NCBI GenBank assembly: GCA_039039985.1
Contig: JBCCOV010000010.1
Coordinates: forward strand, 1-54,191
DNA: 54,191 bases
From: JBCBWG01 sp039039985
GTDB lineage: Bacteria; Pseudomonadota; Alphaproteobacteria; Rhizobiales; Hyphomicrobiaceae
Direction: 5' to 3'
Translations under genes and position numbers: made by a program
In this document: positions 1 to 9,075 of the stretch, in pieces
Position numbering within the stretch: the first letter of the stretch is position 1
How the letters are laid out: each line of letters begins with the position of its first letter
The notes under the pieces: generated by a model
What the model saw: only the letters and a program-made list of their open reading frames with translations
What the model was told of the DNA's origin: nothing
Databases searched by the model: none

Positions 1-1062
1 GCACGCTGCATTGTAGGCGGAGACGGTGCCCTTGAGTGCGACGGGATCGAGCGCCAGCTTGCCGGCCAGTTCGCCAATAGTGTCGGCGCGTTCTGGCGGA
101 AAGATCGACGGCATAAACAACTCGATCGCTTTGCTGTCGAGAATGGAATAGCCGATCTGGTCCGGCTGCTTGGCGACCAATCGACCCCAGATCGCATAGC
201 GCTTGGGCCAAAAGTCCTCGCCCTCGTCGTAGAAGCGCTGGGCGTTCTTGTTGACGACAATGGAGAACGGTACGCTGTCGAGACGTGTCGCGATCCCGCC
301 ATCGTAGGCTGGGGCACGGGCATCGATGGCAACGGCATGGCATTGGTCAGCTTCGCCGATTGCCGCCATCTTCTCACGCAAAAGCAGTTTCAGCAGCCCA
401 CCCTTGGCGTAAGGCGTGCCGCGTATGAGGAAGTTCTCTGCCGCATCGCCCCAGGCCTCTTTCAGCCATTCGCGGTTGGCCTGGAAGCCGCCGGCGGCCG
501 CAATCAGGCCCCGTGCTTCGACCCGCTGCATGAAGCCGTTGGCGCGGATCTTTGCCGCAACGAAAAAGCCGTCATCGATTTCGAGGTCCACGACTTCGGT
601 GTCGTAAGCGACATCAATGCCGAGCTCCTCTGCGCGCACGTAATAGGCGTTGAGCAACGCCTTGCCGCCACCGAGAAAGAACGGGTTCGTGCGGGATAGC
701 GACAGCGTGCCACCCAACGACTTCTGGAATTTCACGCCCTGTTTGGCCATCCAGGCCCCGACGTGCTGGGACTCAGCAATCGTCATGCGCGCCAGCGCCT
801 GGTTCGTTTTGCCGGCCGTGACCCGCATCAGGTCCTCAAAGTATTCGTCGACCGGGTAGCTGTCCGTGAGAACGCCGGTTGGTTCGTCATGGGCTACACG
901 CAGGTTCCGGGTATGGCGGGAATTGCCACCGCGAAACCCTTTCGGCGCGGCCTCGCAAACCAAGACGTGCACGCCACGCTCTGCCGCCGAGACCGCCGCA
1001 CACATCGCAGCATTGCCGCCGCCGGCGACAATCAGGTCATATCGTTTCCGGGGATCAAACAT
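1..1062 (-). CDS. tcuA: FAD-dependent tricarballylate dehydrogenase, N-terminal 354 residues (partial)
   Basis: TcuA oxidises tricarballylate to cis-aconitate with FAD, feeding the TCA cycle; in the Salmonella system electrons pass to the Fe-S/haem protein TcuB. The frame is open from an ATG at 1062 to the window edge, so the C-terminus is missing. Residues 8-17 are a Rossmann dinucleotide-binding start (DLIVAGGGNA). They are followed by EAAPKGFRGGNSRHTRN and, around residue 130, by FFLGGGKAL; these match TcuA as I remember it better than generic fumarate-reductase flavoproteins. A GTGAGGG sequence precedes the start. A GntR-family gene is divergent 146 bp away and is the likely regulator, whereas Salmonella uses a LysR-type TcuR. 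A tcuB partner would be expected beyond the left edge. A related 3-ketosteroid or fumarate reductase-like flavoprotein is the alternative. Confidence 0.8.
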   Translation of the reverse strand, partial: MFDPRKRYDLIVAGGGNAAMCAAVSAAERGVHVLVCEAAPKGFRGGNSRHTRNLRVAHDEPTGVLTDSYPVDEYFEDLMRVTAGKTNQALARMTIAESQHVGAWMAKQGVKFQKSLGGTLSLSRTNPFFLGGGKALLNAYYVRAEELGIDVAYDTEVVDLEIDDGFFVAAKIRANGFMQRVEARGLIAAAGGFQANREWLKEAWGDAAENFLIRGTPYAKGGLLKLLLREKMAAIGEADQCHAVAIDARAPAYDGGIATRLDSVPFSIVVNKNAQRFYDEGEDFWPKRYAIWGRLVAKQPDQIGYSILDSKAIELFMPSIFPPERADTIGELAGKLALDPVALKGTVSAYNAAC

Positions 1063-1086
1063 GATGGCCCTCACATACACCCGCAT

Positions 1087-1104
1087 TGTATCCAGTTGCA
1101 TACA
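1087..1104. promoter_or_regulatory. Candidate GntR operator between tcuA and its regulator
   Basis: The bases TGTATCCAGTTGCATACA form an interrupted inverted repeat (TGTAT ... ATACA) in the 146-bp divergent intergenic region. GntR regulators of the FCD class usually bind short palindromes in such shared promoters, so this is a reasonable operator candidate. Its function is inferred from position and symmetry only. Confidence 0.4.
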
Positions 1105-1208
1105 TAAGGCAAGCTCATAGATCGAAATCCTGACATATGCGATCGCAGCTCGGTGTAGGTTAGGGGTTCTGACGCAAATGCGCAGGCGAGCAGAAAAGAG
1201 CAGTGCCC

Positions 1209-1835
1209 ATGGATACGGACGTTTACACCGCGCTTCTTGAGGCCATTGATGCAGGCGAATACCCGCCGGGTACCCGTCTTGTAGAGACCGAACTCGCCGA
1301 AAGGTTCCATGTGAGCCGCACGCCGGTGCGCGAAGCGCTAAACCGGTTGGAGTCGCAAGGTGTCGCGTCCCGGGACAGTCGCCGTGGCGTCATTGTTGCC
1401 GTGCTCGACCACGATCAATTGGGTGAACTCTATGATGTGCGCGAAGTTCTAGAAGGATTTGCTGCGCGATTGGCCGCCCGGCACGCTGCGCCCGCCGAAA
1501 TCGAAGTTTTGCGCGAGTTGGTCACCGACGATGCGCGGAACGTCGATGATCCATTGCTGCTGGCGCGGTCCAATCGCCGGTTTCATCGTCAGCTGCATCG
1601 CGCGTCACACAACCGCTATCTCAATCAGATGCTGGAGACGATGCGGCGCTCGCTGGCCCTCTTATCCGGAACCACTTTGGAAGTGCACGGGCGCGGCGCA
1701 GAATCGATCGCGGAGCACGACGCGATCGTGGTCGCGATCGAAACACGCGACGAAGCCGCAGCTGAAGCCGCCGGCCGCGCTCATATCGTCAATGCCTACA
1801 AGGCCAGGTTGAAACTAATGGCCAGTCGTAGCTAG
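1209..1835 (+). CDS. GntR-family transcriptional regulator with FCD ligand domain
   Basis: The protein is a 208-residue DNA-binding regulator. Residues about 5-68 form the GntR winged helix-turn-helix, including the characteristic PGTRLVETELAERFHVSRTP and VREALNRLESQG strings. Residues about 75-200 are a helical FCD domain, which in this family binds small organic acids; it contains the HRQLHRASHNRYL and EHDAIVVAIETRD segments. An in-frame GTG two codons upstream (1203) is an alternative start; the ATG at 1209 is better placed relative to the purine-rich AAAAGAGCAG. It is divergent from tcuA, so control of tricarballylate use is the obvious inference, with the organic acid or a derivative as ligand. 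The ligand cannot be read from sequence. Confidence 0.85.
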   Translation: MDTDVYTALLEAIDAGEYPPGTRLVETELAERFHVSRTPVREALNRLESQGVASRDSRRGVIVAVLDHDQLGELYDVREVLEGFAARLAARHAAPAEIEVLRELVTDDARNVDDPLLLARSNRRFHRQLHRASHNRYLNQMLETMRRSLALLSGTTLEVHGRGAESIAEHDAIVVAIETRDEAAAEAAGRAHIVNAYKARLKLMASRS

Positions 1836-2068
1836 CGATTCCGCGACGATATGTTGCGCCGCAGTATGATCACTGCTGTGACTGTTCTGTGGCGTAATAG
1901 TGACAAACCGATTCGGAACACATCACTTCGCCGATCACATCTCCCGATATCCATTGCGCTTTGGGAGGCAAGTCCGCAACGTCTGTGGTCACCCACGGGT
2001 TGTTTCCAGTGTCTTGCGTACGCGTGATCGTCCCCTTGAGAGGCTCGTCGCGCGAGGGGGGAATGAGA

Positions 2069-3328
2069 ATGCAAAGACCGCTATTCGCGCGCGTTGGTCT
2101 ATCTGCAATTGCAGTCGTCATTGGCACAACAGCGGCCACAACGATGAGCCATGCCGGTGGTTTCGCCATTCGCGAACAATCTGCTTCGTCGCAAGGCGCA
2201 TCGTTTGCCGGGTCAGCTGCTGGCTTTGATCTCAGTTCGATGTATTGGAACCCGGCCGCCGTCACGTCCAAAGACGGCATGAACTCCGAGAGCCATGTGT
2301 CGGTCATTCTTGGCAGTCTTAAGCTGACGTCCGAAGGTGGCGCCATCGACGGTCTTGGCATTGGCGACAAATCCGGCCAGCTGGCCGATCCAGCTCTCGT
2401 CTCGACGTCTTACTTCAACTACCAGATGGGCGACGTTTACTTCGGCGTCAGCCTCAATGCACCGTATGGTCTCACGACGAAGCCCGAAAACAATTGGGAC
2501 GGGCAGGTCCTCGGGTATACGTCGAAGCTGCTTACGATCAATGCGGCGCCGACCGTTGGCTATAAGATCATGCCGGGGGTTGCTGTCGCCGTTGGCGTGC
2601 AGGTGCAGTACATCGATACCCGGCTAACGACGCTGACCGGCACGGCGGTGGATGCCGTCAATGTCGAGGGTGATGATATCGGCTTCGGCTTTACGGCAGG
2701 CGTTCTACTTGAGCCGACGAAATCAACAAAGATCGGTCTCGGTTTCCGATCGTCGGTATCGCATACACTCGAAGGCGAGCAAGACAATGCGCTCGGAAGT
2801 TCAGACATCGAGGCGGACGTTGATCTGCCGGAATTGGTCACGCTCAGCCTGCGTCAAGATCTGACAAACAAACTGACGTTTCTTGGCACAGTCGAGTGGA
2901 CGAACTGGAGCCGCGTTCAGACGATCGATATTGTGTGCACCGGTGTCGATGGCGCCGCCTGTCAAAACGAGGGAGACACCCTCAACACTTTAAGTTTGAA
3001 CTATGATGATGGCTGGTTCTTCGCGGCGGGCCTGGAGTACGCTTATTCGCCGACGCTCTTGCTCCGCACCGGTATTGCCTATGAGATATCGCCGGCACGC
3101 GAAGATACGTCACGAACCGTGCGCTTGGCGGACAACGATCGCCTGTGGGTTTCCGTTGGCGCCACGTACAATTGGTCCGCGAACACGGCCATTGACTTCT
3201 CCTACACGCACATCTTCGTCGAGGATGGCAAGATCAATCAGACCGACGAAAACTCAGGCGCGGATCTGATCGCCGATGCCGACGCACATGTCGACATCAT
3301 ATCTGCATCCGTAAAAATGAAGTGGTAA
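2069..3328 (+). CDS. FadL/OmpP1/TodX-family outer membrane transport protein
   Basis: A 419-residue outer membrane beta-barrel that admits hydrophobic substrates such as long-chain fatty acids or aromatics. The first 29 residues are a signal peptide ending SHA, and the mature protein begins GGFAIREQSASSQGASFAG, the N-terminal hatch signature of FadL proteins. MYWNPAAVT follows (NPA motif), and the chain ends with aromatic-rich strands and a terminal W. I chose the ATG at 2069 because the GAGGGGGG run lies 7-8 bases before it; ATG 2063 is too close to that run. Longer in-frame openings from 1961 add no signal-like sequence. A strong hairpin follows the gene, so it is probably monocistronic. 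The substrate is unknown. The preceding 233-bp gap holds no other recognisable feature. Confidence 0.88.
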   Translation: MQRPLFARVGLSAIAVVIGTTAATTMSHAGGFAIREQSASSQGASFAGSAAGFDLSSMYWNPAAVTSKDGMNSESHVSVILGSLKLTSEGGAIDGLGIGDKSGQLADPALVSTSYFNYQMGDVYFGVSLNAPYGLTTKPENNWDGQVLGYTSKLLTINAAPTVGYKIMPGVAVAVGVQVQYIDTRLTTLTGTAVDAVNVEGDDIGFGFTAGVLLEPTKSTKIGLGFRSSVSHTLEGEQDNALGSSDIEADVDLPELVTLSLRQDLTNKLTFLGTVEWTNWSRVQTIDIVCTGVDGAACQNEGDTLNTLSLNYDDGWFFAAGLEYAYSPTLLLRTGIAYEISPAREDTSRTVRLADNDRLWVSVGATYNWSANTAIDFSYTHIFVEDGKINQTDENSGADLIADADAHVDIISASVKMKW

Positions 3329-3366
3329 CCAGACGCTCTGCTGGTCTATCACCGTTATGACTGCAC

Positions 3367-3391
3367 CAAAGCCGGCCACGCGCCGGCTTTG
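3367..3391 (+). terminator. Hairpin terminator after the fadL-like gene
   Basis: A perfect 10-bp inverted repeat CAAAGCCGGC / GCCGGCTTTG with a 5-base loop lies 38 bp after the fadL-like stop codon and before the dehydratase gene. There is no long T run, but the stem is stable and ends in TTTG. Confidence 0.7.
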
Positions 3392-3447
3392 TCGCGTTTG
3401 GATGATCTGCAAGCCCACCAGAGTCGCTGAAGCATGGAGTTTGGAGC

Positions 3448-4431
3448 ATGGCCACTTCAGAGCTGCCGACACGAGACGATGTTATCGCTGCCGCTGCACG
3501 GATCGGCGCCCATATTCTGCCGACGCCGTTGATCGAGCATCCCGTGCTGAACAGACTGACGGGCGGCCGTATCCTGCTCAAGGCGGAGAGTCTGCAGCGG
3601 ACGGGTTCGTTCAAATTCCGCGGCGCGCTCAATGCGATCTCGCAGTCCGACCGCGAAGCCTATCCCGGCGGCGTCGTGGCGACGTCATCCGGCAATCATG
3701 CTCAAGGGGTTGCGGCCGCAGCCGCACTTTGCAATGTGCCGGCCGCGATCGTGATGCCCTCTGATGCGCCGCCGCTGAAGATCGAGCGGACCCGGGCGTT
3801 CGGTGCCGAGGTCATACTTTACGATCGCGCCAGCGAGGATCGCGTTGCCATTGCCCAGGATGTGTGCGCCAGCCGTCAGGCCGACTTTGTGCATCCGTTT
3901 GATGATCCGAGGGTCATGGCCGGGCAGGGCACCGTTGGGCTCGAGATCGTGGAACAGAGCGCAGCCAGCGATGCCTCTCCGGATCAGGTCCTCGTCTGCT
4001 GCGCTGGCGGCGGGCTGCTGTCCGGCATTACGTTGGCGGTTAAAGCCGCGAGCCCGCAGACGACAGTACACCCGGTCGAGCCGGCTGGATTTGATGATTT
4101 CGCGCGATCGCTGGCCGCCGGTGTGCGCCAGCAAAATACGCAGAGGGCCGGATCGCTCTGCGACGCCCTTCTTGTGGAACAGCCCGGCGAACTCACGTTT
4201 GCGGTCGCGAAAAGGCACTGCAGCTCAGGCATCGTTGTCACCGACGCTGAAGCTTGCGACGCCGTACGCTTTGCATTCCGCGAGCTTAAACTGGTTCTCG
4301 AACCGGGGGGCGCTGTTGCACTGGCGGCGGTGCTGACCGGGAAGGTGGAAACCGCCGGCAAGACCATAGTTTGCGTCTTGTCCGGGGGAAACGCCGACCC
4401 TGCGATTTATGCCAAAATCCTGTCGGAATAG
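3448..4431 (+). CDS. PLP-dependent threonine/serine dehydratase family enzyme
   Basis: A 327-residue fold-type II PLP enzyme that probably deaminates L-threonine or L-serine to the 2-oxo acid and ammonia. The Schiff-base lysine is K56 in TGSFKFRGA. The substrate-binding loop SSGNHAQG is at about 80-87, and the phosphate-binding glycine loop GGGLLSG at about 187-193. There is no C-terminal ACT regulatory domain, so it resembles catabolic (TdcB-like) dehydratases or serine racemase rather than biosynthetic IlvA. The ATG has a GGAG eleven bases upstream. It is convergent with the VWA-protein gene, with 18 bp between stops. Relatives acting on hydroxyectoine or threo-3-hydroxyaspartate products cannot be excluded. 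Confidence 0.85.
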   Translation: MATSELPTRDDVIAAAARIGAHILPTPLIEHPVLNRLTGGRILLKAESLQRTGSFKFRGALNAISQSDREAYPGGVVATSSGNHAQGVAAAAALCNVPAAIVMPSDAPPLKIERTRAFGAEVILYDRASEDRVAIAQDVCASRQADFVHPFDDPRVMAGQGTVGLEIVEQSAASDASPDQVLVCCAGGGLLSGITLAVKAASPQTTVHPVEPAGFDDFARSLAAGVRQQNTQRAGSLCDALLVEQPGELTFAVAKRHCSSGIVVTDAEACDAVRFAFRELKLVLEPGGAVALAAVLTGKVETAGKTIVCVLSGGNADPAIYAKILSE

Positions 4432-4449
4432 CGCAGGTCGATGCCCACA

Positions 4450-5631
4450 CTACGCACCGCGCATCAGTGACCGCATGGCGCGATCAAGGCCGTCGAGCGT
4501 CATGGGGAACATACGATCCCCGAACTGTTGCTTGATCATTTCCGTTGACGGCGTCCAGGCCCAATGGTCGGCGTCAACGGGGTTGAGCCAGACGCAGCTC
4601 GCGTAGACATCAAGCACCCGTTGCAGCCACAGCCGGCCCGGCTCCGGGTTCATGTGTTCAACGGACCCACCGGCCATCGCGACCTCATACGGGCTCATGG
4701 CCGCGTCGCCGACAAACACGACCTTGTAGTCCGACGGATAGGTGTGAAGCACCTGCCAGGTGTCGACACGTTCGGTCCAACGCCGGGCGTTGTCGCGCCA
4801 GACGAACTCGTACAGACAGTTGTGAAAGTAGTAGTATTCGAGGTGCTTGAATTCACTGCGGGCTGCTGAGAACAGTTCCTCCGCCGCTTTAACGTGCCAG
4901 TCCATCGATCCGCCGACATCGAAGAACATCAAGACCTTGACGGCGTTACGGCGCTCCGGACGCATTTGAATGTCGAGGTAGCCCTTTTCCGCCGTTCCGC
5001 GAATGGTTCCCGACAGATCGAGTTCGTCCGGCGCTCCTGTGCGGGCGAACGCGCGCAACCGCCGCAGCGCCAGTTTGATATTGCGCGTTCCCAGTTCGAC
5101 GCTGTCGTCGAGGTCTTTGAACTCGCGCTTGTCCCAGACTTTGATGGCGCGGCGATGCCGGCTTTCGTCCTGTCCGATGCGAACACCTTCGGGGTTGTAA
5201 CCGTAAGCGCCGAATGGCGACGTGCCGCCGGTGCCGATCCATTTGTTGCCGCCCTGATGACGTCCTTTCTGCTCCTGTAATCGCTTCTTGAGTTCCTCCA
5301 TGACCTTGTCCCAGCCGCCGAGCGCCTCAATCCGCGCCTTATCCTCCTCCGACAAATGAAGCTCTGAAATCTTGCGCAGCCATGCGTCGGGAATATCGGC
5401 CTCGATCGTTTCCGTCATGAGTTCCAGGCCTTTGAAAACCTGGCCGAAGACTTGATCGAACCGGTCGAGATAGCGCTCGTCTTTCACCAGGCAGGCACGC
5501 GATAAATAATAGAAATCCTCAACCTTGCGATTGGCGAGATCCGCGGACATGGCCTCCAGCAACGTGAGATACTCGCGCAGCGTCACCGGTACGTTCGCCG
5601 CCTTGAGTTCGTAGAAGAAGTTCAAAAACAT
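4450..5631 (-). CDS. CoxE-like VWA-domain protein, partner of a MoxR ATPase
   Basis: A 393-residue cytoplasmic protein. CoxE/VWA proteins work with MoxR AAA ATPases as chaperones, for example in metal-centre insertion into CO dehydrogenase. The N-terminal half is helical and charged; the VWA domain starts near residue 230, with the metal-ion-dependent adhesion motif DVGGSM at 238-243, the CoxE form of DxSxS. I start at MFLNFFYELK, preceded by GGCGGGACC, because family members begin there. In-frame codons up to TTG 5754 would add 41 residues unlike the family. The matching MoxR gene lies 3.4 kb upstream on the same strand, beyond ycjX-ycjF and an opposing cupin gene, an unusual separation. No CO dehydrogenase or other client gene is visible. 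Confidence 0.85.
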   Translation of the reverse strand: MFLNFFYELKAANVPVTLREYLTLLEAMSADLANRKVEDFYYLSRACLVKDERYLDRFDQVFGQVFKGLELMTETIEADIPDAWLRKISELHLSEEDKARIEALGGWDKVMEELKKRLQEQKGRHQGGNKWIGTGGTSPFGAYGYNPEGVRIGQDESRHRRAIKVWDKREFKDLDDSVELGTRNIKLALRRLRAFARTGAPDELDLSGTIRGTAEKGYLDIQMRPERRNAVKVLMFFDVGGSMDWHVKAAEELFSAARSEFKHLEYYYFHNCLYEFVWRDNARRWTERVDTWQVLHTYPSDYKVVFVGDAAMSPYEVAMAGGSVEHMNPEPGRLWLQRVLDVYASCVWLNPVDADHWAWTPSTEMIKQQFGDRMFPMTLDGLDRAMRSLMRGA

Positions 5632-5877
5632 GGTCCCGCCGAGTCCCGCCGATGACTTGATTCCAGCTGCATCCACGACGCTTACGCCGTTGCAGCCAGG
5701 CAGCTCACGTTGCACGTCGTTTCCGGACATTGACACCGGCCACGTGTTCGTCAACCAGATGCAGCGTCGCGCATGCCAGTCTGCCCGAGCAATCCGTGCG
5801 ACGTCGTAGACTTCAGACGTAGTCTATAGACTTGAGGCGCGTGTTTCGCTGAGCCGTGCGCAGCAACGGAGAGAGCC

Positions 5878-6408
5878 ATGTCGAAGTCCGTTTCCAGACA
5901 GCCGGAAGTGCGCTCATTTCCCGCCGACGGTCTGATCCCGAACAATCCCGCATTGCCGATGCTGATTTGGCGAGGCGTTCTCCCGGAGCTGGCCCTCGAT
6001 GGCCCGCACGATGTCATCCGGCACCTCCAGCTGAATGCATGGACCGGCGCATGGATCAACGGGATCTATCCGTTCCAACATTATCATGCACGCGCGCACG
6101 AAGTGCTGGCGATCACATCCAGCAGTGCCGAGGTGATGTTTGGCGGACCCGGCGGTCTAAAAACGACGGTGGCGACAGGGGATGTCGTCGTTTTGCCGGC
6201 CGGAACCGGTCACTGCCGCCTCGACGAGGCGGCAAACTTCAGCGTCGTCGGCGCATACCCGGCGGGCCAGGAGGACTGGGATCTCAAGCGCGACCGGCCG
6301 CAAGACTTCGCGTTGGCCGAGGCCGAGATCCCGACCGTGCCACTGCCGAAAACCGACCCGTTGTTTGGGACGGACGGGCCGTTGGTCGATCTTTGGCCAC
6401 GGCCTTAG
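5878..6408 (+). CDS. Small cupin-domain protein (YjlB-like)
   Basis: A 176-residue single-domain cupin. Candidate metal ligands are H68, H70, H74 and E75 in HYHARAHEV, followed by GDVVVLPAGTGH at 101-112 with the final histidine H112. This follows the cupin motif 1 and motif 2 pattern. The C-terminal third (DLKRDRPQDF, then several proline-rich segments) resembles YjlB-type proteins. No enzymatic function is established for that group. The start has a good GAGAG eight bases upstream. Its stop codon overlaps that of ycjF on the other strand by two bases, so the genes are convergent with no terminator space. It separates the CoxE-like gene from its MoxR partner. Confidence 0.8.
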   Translation: MSKSVSRQPEVRSFPADGLIPNNPALPMLIWRGVLPELALDGPHDVIRHLQLNAWTGAWINGIYPFQHYHARAHEVLAITSSSAEVMFGGPGGLKTTVATGDVVVLPAGTGHCRLDEAANFSVVGAYPAGQEDWDLKRDRPQDFALAEAEIPTVPLPKTDPLFGTDGPLVDLWPRP

Positions 6409-7463
6409 CGGGACGGCGGATCGGCGTCCATATGATCGGACTTGTCGTCCGACTTTGGTTCTGACTTAAAGAGTTCGCTCATGATCCCGCGCACACGAAC
6501 GGGTTTTGTCACCACGTTTGGCAGCGGACGAATGACCTCGATCGCAGCCACGCCAACACGGGCGGTCAGCGCTCCGTTGAAAGCCCCTTCGCCCAGGCGG
6601 GATGACACCCGGCGTAGGAGATCCTGGCCCAGGAACTGGCCGAGCAAATCATCCGTCAATGCCAGGCCACCCGCCGCAATCAAGTTCGTCAGCACCATGC
6701 GACCGAGCCGCAAAGCGCCGAGCAGTCCGGGACGTCCGCCATACAACGTGGCGACTTCGCGGAGCATCCGGATGTTCTCGACAAAGACGTAGGCAACGTC
6801 GATCAGCAACATCGGGCTCAGGGCCGTAACGATCGCAACCCGCTTGGATGACGACAGCACAATCCGCCGTGCGCGTTGGTCGAGCGGCGCAAGCAGGTCG
6901 CGATCGGCCAATGTCAGGAGTTCGCCCGGATCACGCACATCCTGGGCGTGCTCCGAGAACTGCGCAACGTGCCAGGCCACGTCGGATCGGCCGCGAAACA
7001 GCCGGGCAATGTCAACAGCGGTCTCACGCTCCAGATCGAGGTCCTGCGTCCGAAGCGCCTTGTCGGCGCGCTCGCGCACGCGTTCGAGTTTCCGCAAGCG
7101 GAAGACGCCGATCAGCTCGCGAAAGACCAAAACGACGCCGGCCACGAGAAGCAGGACAAGAAGGCTCGTGGACAGCCAGCCAATGAACCCGTCTGATGCC
7201 AGAGCAGCAGAAATCAGGTGTCCAAACCACATGCTCAGGCCGAGGCCGATCAGGCCGAACATGGCAGCGAAGAACAAGCTGCCCCAACGAATGCCTTCAG
7301 CGATGTCCGCTTTGTCCGGCAACCGATAGACACCGTCGACGTCGTCCTCGCGCTCGGATGGTGGCGATGCGCGCTCGTCGAACGCATCGGACACGGGATC
7401 AAGCGCCGGGTCGTCCACCTTGAATGCGCGAGGTTTGCGCTTGTTGCCTTCCGCGTCACTCAC
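6405..7463 (-). CDS. ycjF: YcjF-family membrane protein (DUF697/TIGR01620)
   Basis: A 352-residue inner membrane protein. The N-terminal ~60 residues are polar. Two transmembrane helices lie at about 65-110 (WGSLFFAAMFGLIGLGLSMW and LLVLLLVAGVVLVF). The DUF697-type region with further hydrophobic helices follows (VAIVTALSPMLLIDVAYVFV, LIAAGGLALTDDLL), then a charged tail. I take the GTG at 7463 as start because it overlaps the ycjX stop by four bases (GTGA), indicating translational coupling. YcjX-YcjF is a conserved proteobacterial pair of uncertain role, linked in enterics to stress and phage-shock-type regulation. Its stop overlaps that of the convergent cupin gene. Confidence 0.85.
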   Translation of the reverse strand: MSDAEGNKRKPRAFKVDDPALDPVSDAFDERASPPSEREDDVDGVYRLPDKADIAEGIRWGSLFFAAMFGLIGLGLSMWFGHLISAALASDGFIGWLSTSLLVLLLVAGVVLVFRELIGVFRLRKLERVRERADKALRTQDLDLERETAVDIARLFRGRSDVAWHVAQFSEHAQDVRDPGELLTLADRDLLAPLDQRARRIVLSSSKRVAIVTALSPMLLIDVAYVFVENIRMLREVATLYGGRPGLLGALRLGRMVLTNLIAAGGLALTDDLLGQFLGQDLLRRVSSRLGEGAFNGALTARVGVAAIEVIRPLPNVVTKPVRVRGIMSELFKSEPKSDDKSDHMDADPPSR

Positions 7464-8935
7464 GGCAGCCTGTCTCCAAGCAGGAATTCGAGTGCTCTGT
7501 CGAGGCGGATATGCGGCCAAGGCCTATGGTCCAGCTCGCTTGAGGACCCCGTGAGACTTGGTGGGCGAAACCGCACAAAATGGACGCCAGAAAAGGCGTT
7601 GTCCTCCGCGGCGGCAAGTGCCGCGGCCGCATCCTCCGGCAAGTCGCCTGGAAAGATGGCAGCTTCCCGCTCGCCATCGAAGCACTCGTCGCCAATACGC
7701 TCGCCCGGCATCGGCACACCGCGAATGCAGGCCAGATCTTCGCCATCGACCGTCGCGTGCGTTTCGCGTGTTGCCCGCAACGCCGCGAGCGCAAGAACAT
7801 CGATGTCGGCGCCCTCGTCCGTTGCATGGGCCATGGCTTGAGAGGTGAGCAGCGCAAGGATGTCGCTCAGCCGGTCGTGGCTGGTTTGCGGAAGATGATC
7901 GGCTTTGGTCGCCGCAAACAGGATCCTGTCGATCCGCCGGCGGCCAATCAGCCGCGTCAGCCAAGAATTTGAACCCGGGCGATAGGCCCGCAAGGCGGCT
8001 TCGATCGCTTCCCGCAGATCCGTCAGCGTGTCCCGTCCGCCGTTGAGTGCAGACAGCGCGTCGACCAGTACGATCTGCCGATCAATGCGAGCGAAGTGCT
8101 TTGAAAAGAACGGCTGCACCACCTTGAGCTTGTAACTCTCGAACCGTCGCGCCATTTCGGTGCCAAGCGCGCCGCGTTGTCCGGTCTCGCTTGCGCCTGC
8201 GCTCTCCAGATCCAACGGCCCAAAGGTCAGAAGCGGCGAGTTTTCGAGGTCGCCCGGCATCAAAAAGCGCCCCGGCCCCAATGTCGCCAGGCCAGGCGGC
8301 AATTGGCGCGCGGCGACCAGATAGGTCCGAAACAATTCTGCCAAGCGTTGAACTGCCGGCTCATCGTACGGTGCTTGCGGATCGAGCCCCGCGATGTGAT
8401 CCAAAAGCGGTGCGGCGACGGCAGCGTGATCGTAACGCCGCGCGCGCGTGAGGATGTTGCGACACCAGTCCGCGTAGGTTTGCTCCATCAATGCGAGGTC
8501 GAGCAGCCACTCTCCGGGGTAGTCAATCAAGTCCAGATGCAGCTTGCGTATGCCAACGAGGCTGGCCCAGGTCGACTGGGGGTCGACATCGAGCGTGACT
8601 CGCAACTGCGAAATACGGGTCGTACTGCGGGGCCAGTCCGGTGGTGAACTTGCAAGCGCCTCAAGGTGGCGTTCGTATGCGAAGCGCGGGACGTCGTCAT
8701 CCGGCTGTGGCTCAAGGAAAGCGGCCTTGATGCGTCGCTCGGCCATGGCCGAAAAGAACGGAAGGCGGCCGCCTTCCGTCAGATTCCGAACCAGCGCCGT
8801 AATGAACACGGTCTTGCCGGCCTGAGACAGCCCGGTAACGCCCAGTCGGATCGTCGGCGTAGCAACATGGGCGATGTACGCGCCAAAGGTGCTGCCCGCT
8901 TGGCGCGAGATGTCACGAAGCTCGGGAAGACGCAC
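7460..8935 (-). CDS. ycjX: YcjX-family P-loop protein (DUF463)
   Basis: A 491-residue GTPase-like protein. The Walker A motif GLSQAGKT lies at about 34-41 after TIRLGVTG. A DLIDYPGEWLLD segment near 140 supplies the DxPG switch-like motif, and ATKADHLP near 345 resembles an NKxD guanine-specificity motif. The start is a GTG with only a weak ribosome-binding site. It lies 140 bp after moxR on the same strand and overlaps ycjF, so moxR-ycjX-ycjF may be one transcript. The biochemical role of YcjX is not settled; stress-induced expression is reported for the family. Confidence 0.85.
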   Translation of the reverse strand: MRLPELRDISRQAGSTFGAYIAHVATPTIRLGVTGLSQAGKTVFITALVRNLTEGGRLPFFSAMAERRIKAAFLEPQPDDDVPRFAYERHLEALASSPPDWPRSTTRISQLRVTLDVDPQSTWASLVGIRKLHLDLIDYPGEWLLDLALMEQTYADWCRNILTRARRYDHAAVAAPLLDHIAGLDPQAPYDEPAVQRLAELFRTYLVAARQLPPGLATLGPGRFLMPGDLENSPLLTFGPLDLESAGASETGQRGALGTEMARRFESYKLKVVQPFFSKHFARIDRQIVLVDALSALNGGRDTLTDLREAIEAALRAYRPGSNSWLTRLIGRRRIDRILFAATKADHLPQTSHDRLSDILALLTSQAMAHATDEGADIDVLALAALRATRETHATVDGEDLACIRGVPMPGERIGDECFDGEREAAIFPGDLPEDAAAALAAAEDNAFSGVHFVRFRPPSLTGSSSELDHRPWPHIRLDRALEFLLGDRLP

Positions 8936-9075
8936 GGTTCAATCTTCTGATTCCGAAACTGCCAGCGACAGTCTGTGATGCCTGGCAGGAATACAAGAGC
9001 GCAGTGCAAAACTGCAGCGTGTTGTGGGCTATTCGACGCTGTCTGTTACCTGACTGCAGGTTGGTCGTCGACACG

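Noticed and set aside
1870..2370. Minus-strand open frame opposite the fadL-like gene
   Set aside because: It overlaps the signal-peptide region of a convincing outer membrane protein gene and shows no domain.
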